64,000 bases of DNA from the NCBI GenBank assembly GCA_002496565.1, contig DAKJ01000024.1, positions 74,881-138,880 on the forward strand, given 5' to 3'. Both the position numbers and the translations under genes were made by a program. Source of the stretch: Methanosarcina sp. UBA289. Lineage in GTDB: Archaea; Halobacteriota; Methanosarcinia; Methanosarcinales; Methanosarcinaceae. Positions 43,072 to 51,800 of this stretch are shown in pieces. Below the pieces are notes generated by a model. The model had not been told where the DNA came from and searched no databases. It saw only the letters and a list, made by a program, of their open reading frames with translations. How positions within the stretch are numbered: position 1 is the stretch's first letter; every line of letters starts with the position of its first letter.

Positions 43072-43357
43072 TCAGGATGTGTTTGCCTATGTTCGGCTTC
43101 AAGGCATCTTTCATAACAAGGTCTACCTTAATACCCAGAACATCCGAAAGGTAATTTTCGAGATTGACAAATTTAAAAATAGTAGGGGTCTTGCTGAACT
43201 CAACGAGTATGTCAAGATCACTTTCTGATTTTTGCTCTCCCCTTATGTAAGACCCAAAAATCCCCAGGTAGCTGACATGGTACTTTTCTTTAAGCTCAGG
43301 GAACATTTCATGGAGTTTCCGAATGTAAATGTCAGCTTCTTTTTGGTTTTCCGGCAT
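43052..43357 (-). CDS. MNT-type nucleotidyltransferase antitoxin, second copy
   Basis: The 101-residue product is almost the same as the MNT protein at 39440-39769 with the GSx10DxD motif intact (GSYIRGEQKSESDLDIL) and only a few substitutions. Its own toxin partner is broken by frameshifts. It may persist as an extra antitoxin protecting against the intact toxin 4 kb away (an anti-addiction role, inferred), or be recent debris not yet decayed. Promoter-like TATTTATAATTACTAAAGGAGG lies upstream in repeat copy 12. Confidence 0.88.
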   Translation of the reverse strand: MPENQKEADIYIRKLHEMFPELKEKYHVSYLGIFGSYIRGEQKSESDLDILVEFSKTPTIFKFVNLENYLSDVLGIKVDLVMKDALKPNIGKHILSEVEAV

Positions 43358-43399
43358 TTTTTCAGGCTCTATTTGGTTTCTTTTTGAGATATCATAGTA

Positions 43400-43655
43400 T
43401 TTTGCGGTTGTAGTATTTATAATTACTAAAGGAGGAGGGTTAAATCTTCTTCATATTCAATTCAGTTGAAATATATTTCTCTCGCCGGCTGTTTGCTGGA
43501 ATCTTCCCCGAGTACGGTTGTTAAGATAAGTGAAGAAAAGCGAAATTGAAGAACCCATGATTTTTGCAGCTTTATAAAGAGCACTTTGCAGGGCTTCTTT
43601 AGATTAAGCGATTCTTTTCCTGTGAGGGAGGTTTTTTATGATTCAAGTGGAATTT
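43400..43655 (+). repeat. Dispersed array repeat, copy 12 (promoter-like block, A and B)
   Basis: GTTGTAGTATTTATAATTAC, then GTTGAAATATATTTCTCTCG, CCGGCTGTTTGCTGGAATCT, TCCCCGAGTACGGTTGTTAA, and a B half with GAGCACTTTGCAGGGCTTC. With copy 10 it frames a duplicated HEPN/MNT segment. Confidence 0.88.
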
Positions 43656-43739
43656 TTCAGGTGTTATATTTATTGAATAAACCAAATGTCAAATCTTTTC
43701 ACCAATACAAATTTAAGTAAAAACCTCATAATCGGTTTT

Positions 43740-43922
43740 ATGCGGTTCAAAATTATCCTTGAAGAAGACGAAGAAGTAGGGGGATTTATTGCCAGCTGCT
43801 CCGGTTTACCGGGCTGTTTTTCACAGGGAGATACTGTAGAAGAAGCTATTGAGAATATTAAAGAAGCGATTCAGGTTTGTCTGGAATCTCTCGCAGAAGA
43901 TGAACTGCATAACCCTTTTTGA
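43740..43922 (+). pseudogene. C-terminally truncated HicB copy
   Basis: The first 52 or so residues are almost identical to the HicB at 37983, including the upstream AATTTAAGTAAAAA-like flank. After the codons for AEDEL the sequence diverges and stops after HNPF, losing the last 15 residues and the coupled HicA. A different HicAB pair follows 70 bases on. Confidence 0.85.
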
Positions 43923-43990
43923 AATAAGCTTCCTGTTAGAAAAAGCTGAGTTTTCGAATTACATTTAAATATACATGAAGACAGATTGAA

Positions 43991-44185
43991 ATGAAAGTAC
44001 GTGAGGTCATAAAACTTCTTGAAGCCGATGACTGGTATCTGGTTGCAACAAAAGGTAGCCACCGGCAATATAAGCATCCAACTAAACCAGGCAGGGTAAC
44101 AATTGCAGGGCATAGTGGAGATGATCTTGCTCCAGGAACATTGAACAGCATATTAAAACAGGCTCAATTAAAAATAGAGGACTGA
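43991..44185 (+). CDS. hicA: HicA-like mRNA interferase toxin, second type
   Basis: The 64-residue toxin has the canonical short HicA: VREVIKLLEADDWYLVATKGSHRQYKHPTKPGRVTIAGHSGDDL with catalytic His in GSH, then PGTLNSILKQAQL. It is closer to the common bacterial HicA than the one at 38201, and the order here is toxin first. It ends 3 bases before its antitoxin gene. Not a duplicate of the first module, so two independent HicAB types live in this array. Confidence 0.95.
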   Translation: MKVREVIKLLEADDWYLVATKGSHRQYKHPTKPGRVTIAGHSGDDLAPGTLNSILKQAQLKIED

Positions 44186-44188
44186 ATC

Positions 44189-44431
44189 ATGCACCGTTTC
44201 CTCGTTGTAATCGAAAAAGCAAATAATAACTACTCGGCATATTCTCCTGACCTACCGGGCTGTGTAGCTACCGGTTCCACCAGAGAAGAGGTAGAGAAAA
44301 ACATCTATGAAGCCATTGAAATGCACGTGCAGGGACTTCTTGAGGACAATTTGCCTATTCCTGAATCAGAGTCCTTTGCCGAGTACGTGGCTATTGCCGA
44401 AAAACCTTCTACAAGTTCTGAAGTTGTATAA
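44189..44431 (+). CDS. hicB: HicB-like antitoxin, second type
   Basis: The 80-residue antitoxin has the HicB core FLVVIEKANNNYSAYSPDLPGCVATGSTREEVEKNIYEAIEMHV, ending in a Ser/Thr-rich tail. It would neutralise the HicA encoded just before it. There is no separate ribbon-helix-helix domain, so autoregulation would need another factor. Operon of two genes between the cut HicB and repeat copy 13. Confidence 0.95.
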   Translation: MHRFLVVIEKANNNYSAYSPDLPGCVATGSTREEVEKNIYEAIEMHVQGLLEDNLPIPESESFAEYVAIAEKPSTSSEVV

Positions 44432-44454
44432 TTTTATTTTTTACTTCAAACCTC

Positions 44455-44645
44455 TTTTAAGTCACATTAAATATATTTTTCCTGCCGGCGGTCTGCTTTA
44501 ATCTTCCCCGAATACGTTTGTAGATATTGAAAACCTAATACCTGTGAGTTTTCTAAATTTAAAAGAGTTTATTAAGAGCCCTTCACAGGCCTTTTTGATA
44601 AAAGTGATCTTTTCCTTTTGGGGAGAACTTTCCAATTTAAGTAAT
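44455..44645 (+). repeat. Dispersed array repeat, copy 13 (A and B halves)
   Basis: TTAAATATATTTTTCCTGCC, GGCGGTCTGCTTTAATCTTC, CCCGAATACGTTTGTAG; then GAGCCCTTCACAGGCC with a T-run, AAAGTGATCTTTTCC. It is followed by copy 14 with no gene between them. Confidence 0.9.
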
Positions 44646-44654
44646 CTTCTCTTC

Positions 44655-44890
44655 ATTTTTATTTCAATTGAAATATATTTCCCCGGCCGGAGAGTCTGCT
44701 CAATCTTCCCAAAATATGTTTGTAAAATCAAAGTGAGATTGAAAAACCACGAGTTTTCTGGATTTAAAGGAGTTTAGAAGGAGCCCTTCGCAGGGCCTTT
44801 TTGCTCAAAGTGATCTTTCCCTTTGGGGAAGGGATTTTCTGATTGAAAGTGACATTTTTCAGGTGAATTATGATCAAGGAAAGCTGCCTG
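44655..44890 (+). repeat. Dispersed array repeat, copy 14 (A and B halves)
   Basis: CAATTGAAATATATTTCCCC, GGCCGGAGAGTCTGCTCAAT, CTTCCCAAAATATGTTTGTA; then AAGGAGCCCTTCGCAGGGCC with a T-run, GTGATCTTTCCCTTTGGGGA and TTTTCTGATTG. One of the most complete units. Confidence 0.9.
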
Positions 44891-44897
44891 AAAGTGT

Positions 44898-45062
44898 TTA
44901 ACCCTTAACAACTTTAAGTGAGCCACCACCAAATTGTGGATAAGTGACCATCCAAAGGTTATTTGCTAAGGAAACTATGGCGCAATCTTTAGCGTCATTA
45001 ATATACCACTTACATTGCTCATCACATTCTGACTGTAACAGTGGACACATATTGCCTGTCAT
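44898..45062 (-). CDS. 54-residue Cys-rich small protein
   Basis: On the minus strand GGAGGT lies 9 bases before an ATG opening a 54-residue frame: MTGNMCPLLQSECDEQCKWY, then INDAKDCAIVSLANNL and a Gly-rich C-terminus. Four Cys at residues 6, 13, 17 and 24 could hold zinc or an Fe-S cluster. The strong ribosome-binding site and the orderly Cys spacing make it a credible gene despite its size. It is the only gene between repeat copies 14 and 15, so it behaves like a single-gene packet. I know no function. Confidence 0.75.
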   Translation of the reverse strand: MTGNMCPLLQSECDEQCKWYINDAKDCAIVSLANNLWMVTYPQFGGGSLKVVKG

Positions 45063-45194
45063 ATGTTAAACCTCCTATAAGAATTAGCTACACTGATATA
45101 AAAAATTTAGTTTGTTTTAGGTAAAATAATATCAGAAAACTAAATCACTTTTTTTCTTTAGAGCTACTTGAGACAATTAATAAAAGCAGTAATT

Positions 45195-45330
45195 CATGTC
45201 TTTCAATTCAATTAAAATATATTTCTCCGGCCGGCGGACACTGGAATCTTCCCCTATAACCAGTTCATTTTAAATATATTTTTCCTGCCGGTGGTCTGCT
45301 TAAATCTTCCACGAATACGTCTGTTAAGGA
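45195..45330 (+). repeat. Dispersed array repeat, copy 15 (two A halves in tandem)
   Basis: CAATTAAAATATATTTCTCC and GGCCGGCGGACACTGGAATC, broken off after CTTCCCCTATAAC, then a second A half TTTAAATATATTTTTCCTGC, CGGTGGTCTGCTTAAATCTT. No B half follows. It marks the right edge of the punctuated region. Confidence 0.83.
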
Positions 45331-45604
45331 GCTCATCCCAAAACCATTTTTATCTTCACATTAAAAAGTGGTTTCATGATTATTTCCATAATTGGAAACT
45401 CTATTGGTTTATTTGGAATTCAAAGTTTAGAGAAGTAATTTTGAGTTTCAGGATAGCCTCATTGTGTATTCCAGCATCAATTCTTCACTTGAGTCTATGA
45501 AAACATATCCTGTAGCACTATAATTTTTGAGTTCTTCACTAAAGAACTGAGAAAGACAACCAGAATACCATTCTAAAAACGGCAAAAAAATCGTTTTAGT
45601 AGCT
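45331..45604. other. Spacer at the right edge of the repeat region
   Basis: No supported gene. The sequence is AT-rich and forms the 3' flank of the minus-strand membrane protein gene. Just downstream of that gene, AACGGCAAAAAAATCGTTTT (45578-45597) and AGTAGCTTTTATTTGACAAA-like sequence on the minus strand give weak terminator-like pairing (TAGTAGCTTT at 45598-45607 with AAAGCTACTA at 45620-45629). Confidence 0.4.
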
Positions 45605-46912
45605 TTATTTTGTCAAATAAAAGCTACTAAATGTTTTTTTCTTAAAAGGTAACAATTTTATCCCCCCTCGAATATCTTCAGAGAACGATAATTCATAATA
45701 CCCTTGCGTCAAGTTTGTAGTTTCTATAAATATCCTATATTTTCCATAGTCTAAAGAACTACTTTGCAAATACTTGCCAAAAACATGATTTGAGCTAAAT
45801 GTAGGATTTACTACAATGGAATCTAGAAGAGACGAATTGCCGTTAACGTTTATTTGGGTTAGGTTAATTGTCATATTACCACAATTTCCTGCTGTAACTA
45901 CCTGAATTGGAAAATGTGTAATAGAGTAGTCTCTTACATCGTCCATTGTAACTGTAATGTCCCCTAAAGTAAAATAAGGAAATATAAAACTACTAAGAGC
46001 TATTATTAAAGTTATTCCAAAATATAAGTGCCAATTATCTAATATATCAGTATTTAACGATTTTTCAAATAATTTGGGTCTCAATTTTCTCCAAGCATAA
46101 AAGCTTAGAAATATCAAATATATAAATTCAATTAATAAAACAAAGTAAAAAAAGGTATCTGGGATATTAAGGTTTTGTTTTTTTCCAATAAAAGCTAGCA
46201 ACAGTGATACAGGTATAATAAATAAAACTAACGATGGTAATGAGTATAGAAACACAATTTTAATTAGCGTGAAGAACTTCTTCGAAGTACTCACATCTAT
46301 TTTATTTAACTTCTCTTTTAATTTAATTAATGTTGTAAAATGCGTAGAAAGTTTTATACTGACTAAAACAATACGTAAATATTTTGGAAAAAGAATGATC
46401 CAAGTAACTAGTAAGAAAATAGAATACAAAGATAATAGTAACAAATCTATATCATTAACTGAAGTATAAGGTGCTAAATGAAAGAAATTGAGTAAAAACC
46501 GCGTTGGACCATATATACAAAAAAGAAACAATCCCACTTCAAACGTACAAATATATACTAAACAAGACGATTTATCTAATTTATCTTTACTAAAGGAGTT
46601 ATTAGTTTCCAAGGACACCCCCTTTATAATCATGTAAATTATCAAGCCCACAGCAACAAACGATAGGGGCATAAAAAAAATCCAGAGTAAATCAGTCCAA
46701 AATTCACTCATTGGATTATTTTGCATGTATTCATAAATATTATATCCAGCAGTCGAGAAAGCAACAATTATCGTCACGGCAAACTTAAATCCATCACCTT
46801 TATTTGCTTTTAAATCACTTCCTGAATTCGCAGTTCCATTATCCACAGATTCCTGCTTATCAGATGACTTTTCATTTACGCCGTTTTCTAATTTTATTGC
46901 ATCCTGACTCAT
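45605..46912 (-). CDS. Multi-pass membrane protein, function unknown
   Basis: The 435-residue protein has a hydrophilic N-terminus (residues 1-43), then about seven hydrophobic segments, including FWTDLLWIFFMPLSFVAVGLIIYMIIKG, CTFEVGLFLFCIYG and LLSLYSIFLLVTWIILFP. The last 110 residues are polar and strand-rich (DITVTMDDVRDYS, AGNCGNMTINLTQINVNG, SEDIRGGIKLL), like an outward-facing beta domain. I do not recognise the family. The strong AT bias and isolation (500 bases upstream, repeats downstream) leave open that it too is a recent arrival. Possibly a channel or sensor. Confidence 0.75.
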   Translation of the reverse strand: MSQDAIKLENGVNEKSSDKQESVDNGTANSGSDLKANKGDGFKFAVTIIVAFSTAGYNIYEYMQNNPMSEFWTDLLWIFFMPLSFVAVGLIIYMIIKGVSLETNNSFSKDKLDKSSCLVYICTFEVGLFLFCIYGPTRFLLNFFHLAPYTSVNDIDLLLLSLYSIFLLVTWIILFPKYLRIVLVSIKLSTHFTTLIKLKEKLNKIDVSTSKKFFTLIKIVFLYSLPSLVLFIIPVSLLLAFIGKKQNLNIPDTFFYFVLLIEFIYLIFLSFYAWRKLRPKLFEKSLNTDILDNWHLYFGITLIIALSSFIFPYFTLGDITVTMDDVRDYSITHFPIQVVTAGNCGNMTINLTQINVNGNSSLLDSIVVNPTFSSNHVFGKYLQSSSLDYGKYRIFIETTNLTQGYYELSFSEDIRGGIKLLPFKKKTFSSFYLTK

Positions 46913-47360
46913 AAGAGTAAAAGTGGCTCAGTATATATTATAATTTTCTATTTTATTTCACAAAGTAAGCAAATCACGCAGTGGTCGAAAAAAATATCAA
47001 AGGGATTTAAAAACGAATTCATACTACTCATCAAATTAGTTACAACTTTTTATCTCGTATATCTCACCATAATCCTATGTTTTTGAATTTATCTATTGAT
47101 TAGCGAATTTCCCCATTAAATAAGGGATTTATTTTGGAATCGATACGCTAGTATCGATTTTGATAGGGGAATTTAGGATTTTCCTTCTTGCATTCTCATG
47201 GAAAGTCCCATGTTGCGCACGGTGATAGGAACGATCTGAGACGCCTATTCCTGCAACTCCGGAAAAGCTACATCTATCAGTTACTCCGGAACCTTGGGAT
47301 ATAAAAGCAGTCAAAAATCCGAAACCAGCCCGAAAAAAAATCAAAAAAGAGAAAGGTCAT
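46913..47360. other. Spacer with perfect hairpin
   Basis: About 450 bases without a supported gene. AATCGATAC (47138-47146) pairs perfectly with GTATCGATT (47151-47159) around a 4-base loop. A minus-strand frame through 47129-47344 has no ribosome-binding site and no recognisable product. Confidence 0.45.
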
Positions 47361-47389
47361 CCTGCCTTCTTCAAAAAGCAAAAGGCAGG
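47361..47389 (-). terminator. Terminator-like hairpin after argG
   Basis: CCTGCCTT (47361-47368) pairs with AAGGCAGG (47382-47389). On the minus strand, 20 bases beyond the argG stop, the stem is followed by ATGACC and then TTTCTCTTTTTT. Confidence 0.7.
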
Positions 47390-47408
47390 GAAGAAATTAC
47401 TAACAAAT

Positions 47409-48596
47409 TCACTGCTTATCCATAACTTTCCTGTACATCCTTGCCTGGAACCCGTGGTACTTCGCAAACCCTTCTGCATCCTTCTGGTCAATGGTCTGGC
47501 TGTCAAACGAAACCAGGTCCTCGGAATAGAGTGCATTCGGTGAGCTGCGGGCAAGGATTGTGAGAGCGCCTTTGTAGAGCCTGACTTTTACTGTACCTGT
47601 AACCCTTTCCTGAGACTTGTCAATAAAAGCATTCAGGTCGGCATAAAGCGGCTCGTCAACAAGCCCGTAGTAGGCAAGTTCGGACCACTGGTCGTCCACG
47701 ATCTTCTTGAACTTGAGTTCGCTGCGGGTCAGGACGAGTTTCTCAAGGTCGGCGTGGACTGCCAAAAGAACGGTTGCAGCCGGGTGCTCGTAGTTCTCAC
47801 GGGCTTTTAAGCCGAGCACGCGGTCTTCGATCATGTCGGTTCGGCCGACGCCGTTTTCGCCTGCGATTTCATTCATTTTCTTCACAAGGGCATAGCCGCT
47901 GAGTTTTTCGCCGTCAAGGGAGACAGGGACTCCTGCTTCAAAACCGATGTCAACAATCCTGGGTTGGTCAGGGGCTTTTTCAGGTGAAGTTGTCCACTCG
48001 TAGATCTCTTCCGGTGGGACAAATGAAGGGTCTTCAAGCCTGCCGCCTTCGATGCTGCGGCTCCAGATATTTTCGTCAACGCTCCAGGGCTTGGATTTTG
48101 TGGCTTCCACCGGGATTCCGTGCTCTTTTGCGTACTCGATTTCCCACTCGCGGGTCAGGTTCATTTCCCGCATAGGGGCAATAACGTCCATGTCGGTCTG
48201 GCGGAAAACGGCTTCGAAACGGAGCTGGTCATTACCTTTTCCTGTGCAACCGTGCGCAAGGGCTACTGCTCCTTCTTTCTTGGCAGCCTCGACCACTTTT
48301 TTCGCGATCAGGGGACGGGCAATCGAAGTTCCCATTACATAGCCTTCATAACTTCCATTGGCTTTGATCAGGGGGAAGATGTAATCTTTAACGAACTCTT
48401 CCTTTGCATCGATCGTGTAATGCTTGTCGCTGATCTTTTCGGCTTTTACGTCAGCCCGCTTGATTTCCTCTTCAGGTTGGCCTACATCGACCGAGATTGT
48501 AATTACTTCGTCGTACCCGTACTTTTCCTTGAGGATGGGGATGCACACTGATGTGTCAAGCCCTCCTGAATATGCAAGTGCAACTTTCTTTGCCAT
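47409..48596 (-). CDS. argG: Argininosuccinate synthase
   Basis: The 395-residue enzyme condenses citrulline and aspartate with ATP to argininosuccinate, the penultimate step of arginine synthesis. The N-type ATP pyrophosphatase motif AYSGGLDTSVC is at residues 8-18; family stretches AHGCTGKGNDQLRFE, SIEGGRLEDP and EDRVLGLKARENYEHPAAT are all present. The length is normal. carB and carA lie upstream on the same strand, 241 bases away with a separate promoter, giving a local carbamoyl phosphate-arginine group. The leader carries three tandem 16-base repeats that may be regulatory. Confidence 0.98.
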   Translation of the reverse strand: MAKKVALAYSGGLDTSVCIPILKEKYGYDEVITISVDVGQPEEEIKRADVKAEKISDKHYTIDAKEEFVKDYIFPLIKANGSYEGYVMGTSIARPLIAKKVVEAAKKEGAVALAHGCTGKGNDQLRFEAVFRQTDMDVIAPMREMNLTREWEIEYAKEHGIPVEATKSKPWSVDENIWSRSIEGGRLEDPSFVPPEEIYEWTTSPEKAPDQPRIVDIGFEAGVPVSLDGEKLSGYALVKKMNEIAGENGVGRTDMIEDRVLGLKARENYEHPAATVLLAVHADLEKLVLTRSELKFKKIVDDQWSELAYYGLVDEPLYADLNAFIDKSQERVTGTVKVRLYKGALTILARSSPNALYSEDLVSFDSQTIDQKDAEGFAKYHGFQARMYRKVMDKQ

Positions 48597-48650
48597 GCTT
48601 TTACTACCCCTTTAACTTTGGATTAAAACAAATAAGAGTCATGTTTGACT

Positions 48651-48711
48651 TGAAATAGATCTAATTTGAAATAGATCTAATTTGAAATAGATCTAACTTG
48701 AAACAGATAAG
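48651..48711 (-). repeat. Tandem 16-bp repeats in the argG leader
   Basis: TTGAAATAGATCTAAT occurs three times in a row, and a degenerate fourth copy (TTGAAACAGATAAG) follows. Each copy includes the palindrome AGATCT. With TATA at 48736-48748 the repeats fall just downstream of the expected start of transcription, a good place for a repressor. Confidence 0.8.
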
Positions 48712-48735
48712 AGAATTGAATATGATTGATAGTCT

Positions 48736-48766
48736 AAAAATATATAAAGATGGCAGACAGGCCATC
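48736..48766 (-). promoter_or_regulatory. carB terminator hairpin overlapping the argG TATA box
   Basis: On the minus strand GATGGC pairs with GCCATC around CTGTCT (48749-48766 on the plus strand), followed at once by TTTATATATTTTT. The T-rich run would end carAB transcripts and at the same time offers a TATA element for argG. Confidence 0.55.
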
Positions 48767-48837
48767 TTTTTCGATTCAGTGTATTTAAGTAGAACTTCGA
48801 GCCGGAACTTTCTGGCTTTTATCCGGGTTTAGCCGGC

Positions 48838-51800
48838 TCATTTGCTTTCCTGTTCCATCTCTTTATGATATTCGTTGATTGATTTTATGGTAAGGCCCTG
48901 TCCTTTCTTCATAGTTTCTATGGCATCGGCTGCGGCTATTGCTGCCTGCATTGTGGTTATGTACGGGACCTTGAAATCCACGGCTGCACGCCTGATCTTT
49001 GAGCCGTCCCTGCGAGACTGTTTGCTTGTCGGGGTGTTGATGATAAGGTCAACCTCATCCCTGCGCATCATATCTATGACATTCGGGCTTCCGTCACGAA
49101 CCTTCTTCACGACGTCCATAAATACCCCGTTTTGTGCAAGATAGTTTACAGTGCCTTCAGTGCCCATAAGTTCGAGGCCTGCTGCCTGGAGTTTCCTTGC
49201 AACGTCCACAAGTTTGGTTTTGTCTGCATTCCTTATGGAAAGGAAAACTTTTCCCGTAAGGGGCAGCACATTGTCGGCTGCAAGCTCGGCTTTATAGTAT
49301 GCCCTTCCGAAGTCGTAGTCAACACCCATGACCTCGCCGGTGCTTTTCATTTCCGGGCCAAGTACAGGATCTGCGCCTGGTAATTTATCAAAAGGCAGGA
49401 GTACTTCCTTAATCGAAACATGCTTGGGCTTTGGTTCTTCCATGCATCCCAGGCTTTTTAAGCTGTGCCCGACAATAACTTTAGCTGCGATCTTTGCAAG
49501 TGAGACTCCAACAGCTTTTGAAACAAAGGGAATTGTCCTGCTTGAACGTGGGTTTGCCTCAAGCACATAGACCTTTCCACCTTTTTCTGCCATCTGGATG
49601 TTGATTAGCCCTTTGACCTTAAGTCCAAGCGCTATCTTGCGGGTATAATCCCTTACCTGGGAAAGTACTTCAGGCGAGAGAGTCTGGGGTGGAATCACAC
49701 ATGCTGAATCTCCTGAATGAACACCCGCTTCCTCTATGTGTTCCATGATTGCGCCGATAAGTACGTCCTTCTGGTCACAGACTGCATCCACATCGATTTC
49801 CGCGGCTGCTTCCAGGAAATCGTCGATAAGGATCGGGTGCTCGGGAGAAACCCTGACCGCTTCTTTCATGTAACGTTCAAGGTCGATTTCATCATATACT
49901 ATTTCCATTGCCCTTCCACCGAGCACATAGGAGGGGCGCACAAGTACAGGGAAGCCGATCCGCTTTGCAACCTCGATTGCTTCCTTCTGGGAAGTTGCAT
50001 ACCCACCTTCAGGCTGCGGAATGCCAAGCTCCTGCATAAGAAGATAGAACTTTTCCCTATCTTCGGCAAGGTCCATATCATCAGGGTCAGTTCCAAGAAT
50101 CACGGTATTAAGGTCAGTCCTGTGCTCCAGTTCCTGCTTGAGAGGAATAGCAAGGTTCACTGAGGTCTGCCCTCCGAACTGCACCAGGACTCCATCAGGC
50201 CTTTCGCGCTCGATTACATTCATCACATATTCTAGGGTCAGAGGTTCAAAAAAGAGCTTGTCCGAAGTATCGAAGTCTGTAGATACGGTTTCTGGGTTAT
50301 TATTGATAATATGAGTCTCGATGCCTTCTTCCCGAAGCGCAGTGACTGCATGGACAGTACAGTAATCGAACTCGATTCCCTGTCCTATCCTTATTGGGCC
50401 TGCTCCAAGGATGAGAATCTTCTTTCTGTCTGTGGGATTTGTCTCACAGGAATCTTCATAGGTTGAATAATAATAAGGAGTAGCTGCTTCAAACTCGGCT
50501 GCACAGGTATCGACCATCTTGAAAGTGGCTAAAATTCCGGCTTTGTGCCTGAGGTCGCTTATTTCCTGCCTTGTCCTGCCAGTCAGTTCGGCAAGGCGGG
50601 TGTCCGGGAAGCCCATCCTTTTTGCTTCGCGCAGAAGTTCAGGAGTAAGCTCTTCTTTCCTGATGCGCTTTTCCATGTCCACGATCCTCTTTATCTTTGA
50701 GATGAAGAAAGGATTGATACTTGAAAGTTCGGCAATTTCCTTTACCGACATTCCCCGCTCAAGGGCATTGAAGATCACAAAAAGGCGTTCGCTTGTAGGG
50801 GTCTTGAGGAGAGTTTTAATTTCAGGCTCTTCCCATTTTTTTATTCCTAACTGGCTGTCGATATCCAAGGATTTGAAAGCCTTTAGCAAAGATTCTTCAA
50901 CGGTCCTGCCAATTGCCATGACCTCTCCCGTACTTTTCATGGCTGTGGTCAGGGTCTTGTCTGCGGTTGTAAACTTGTCAAAAGGCCACCTGGGAATTTT
51001 CGTAATTACGTAGTCCAGAGCAGGTTCAAAAGAAGCTGGCGTGTTTTTGGTAACACTGTTTATGATCTCATCAAGTGTCATTCCGATTGCGATCTTTGCG
51101 GTTACGCGGGCAATTGGGTAGCCTGTAGCCTTTGATGCAAGGGCTGATGACCTCGAAACCCTGGGATTTACCTCGACAATACGGTAATCGCCTTCTTTCA
51201 AGGCGTACTGAATATTACACCCGCCTTCGATCTTTAGGGCACGGATGATCTTAATTGAGGCACTCCTTAGCATCTGGTGTTCGGCATCACTTAAGGTCTG
51301 GGAAGGGGCAACAACTGCCGATTCACCTGTGTGTACACCCATGGGGTCAATATTTTCCATGTTACAGATAACGATGCAGGTATCGTTTTCATCTCTCATG
51401 ACCTCGTACTCGACTTCTGCCCAGCCAAGCACGCTTTCTTCTATGAGTACCTGGTTGATGCGGCTGCGCCTGAGCCCGCGCTCTGTGATTTCAAGCAGTT
51501 CCTCTTTTGTGCGGGCAATTCCGCCTCCTGCTCCGCCGAGGGTGTAAGCCGGACGGACGATGAGAGGAAGGCCAAGTTCTTCGACAACGTCTTCGGCTTC
51601 TTTTAAAGTATTAACTGCCCGGCTTAAAGGAACCTTCTCCCCTATCCTGAGCATGGTCTCTTTAAAGAGTTCCCTATCTTCGGTGTTTTTAATGGCTTCA
51701 ACAGGGGTTCCGAGAATCTGAACTCCATATTTCTCAAAGACGCCCTTTTCTGCAAGTTCACTGGTAATATTAAGGCCCGTTTGCCCTCCAATTCCTGCAA

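Noticed and set aside
30986..45330. Dispersed repeat as ordinary intrinsic terminators only
   Set aside because: The B half does contain a terminator-like hairpin, but the A half, the fixed orientation, the empty slot and copies beside the 3' ends of minus-strand genes are not explained by termination of those genes.
47129..47344. 71-residue minus-strand frame after argG
   Set aside because: No ribosome-binding site, contains the 47138-47159 hairpin, and has no family-like pattern.
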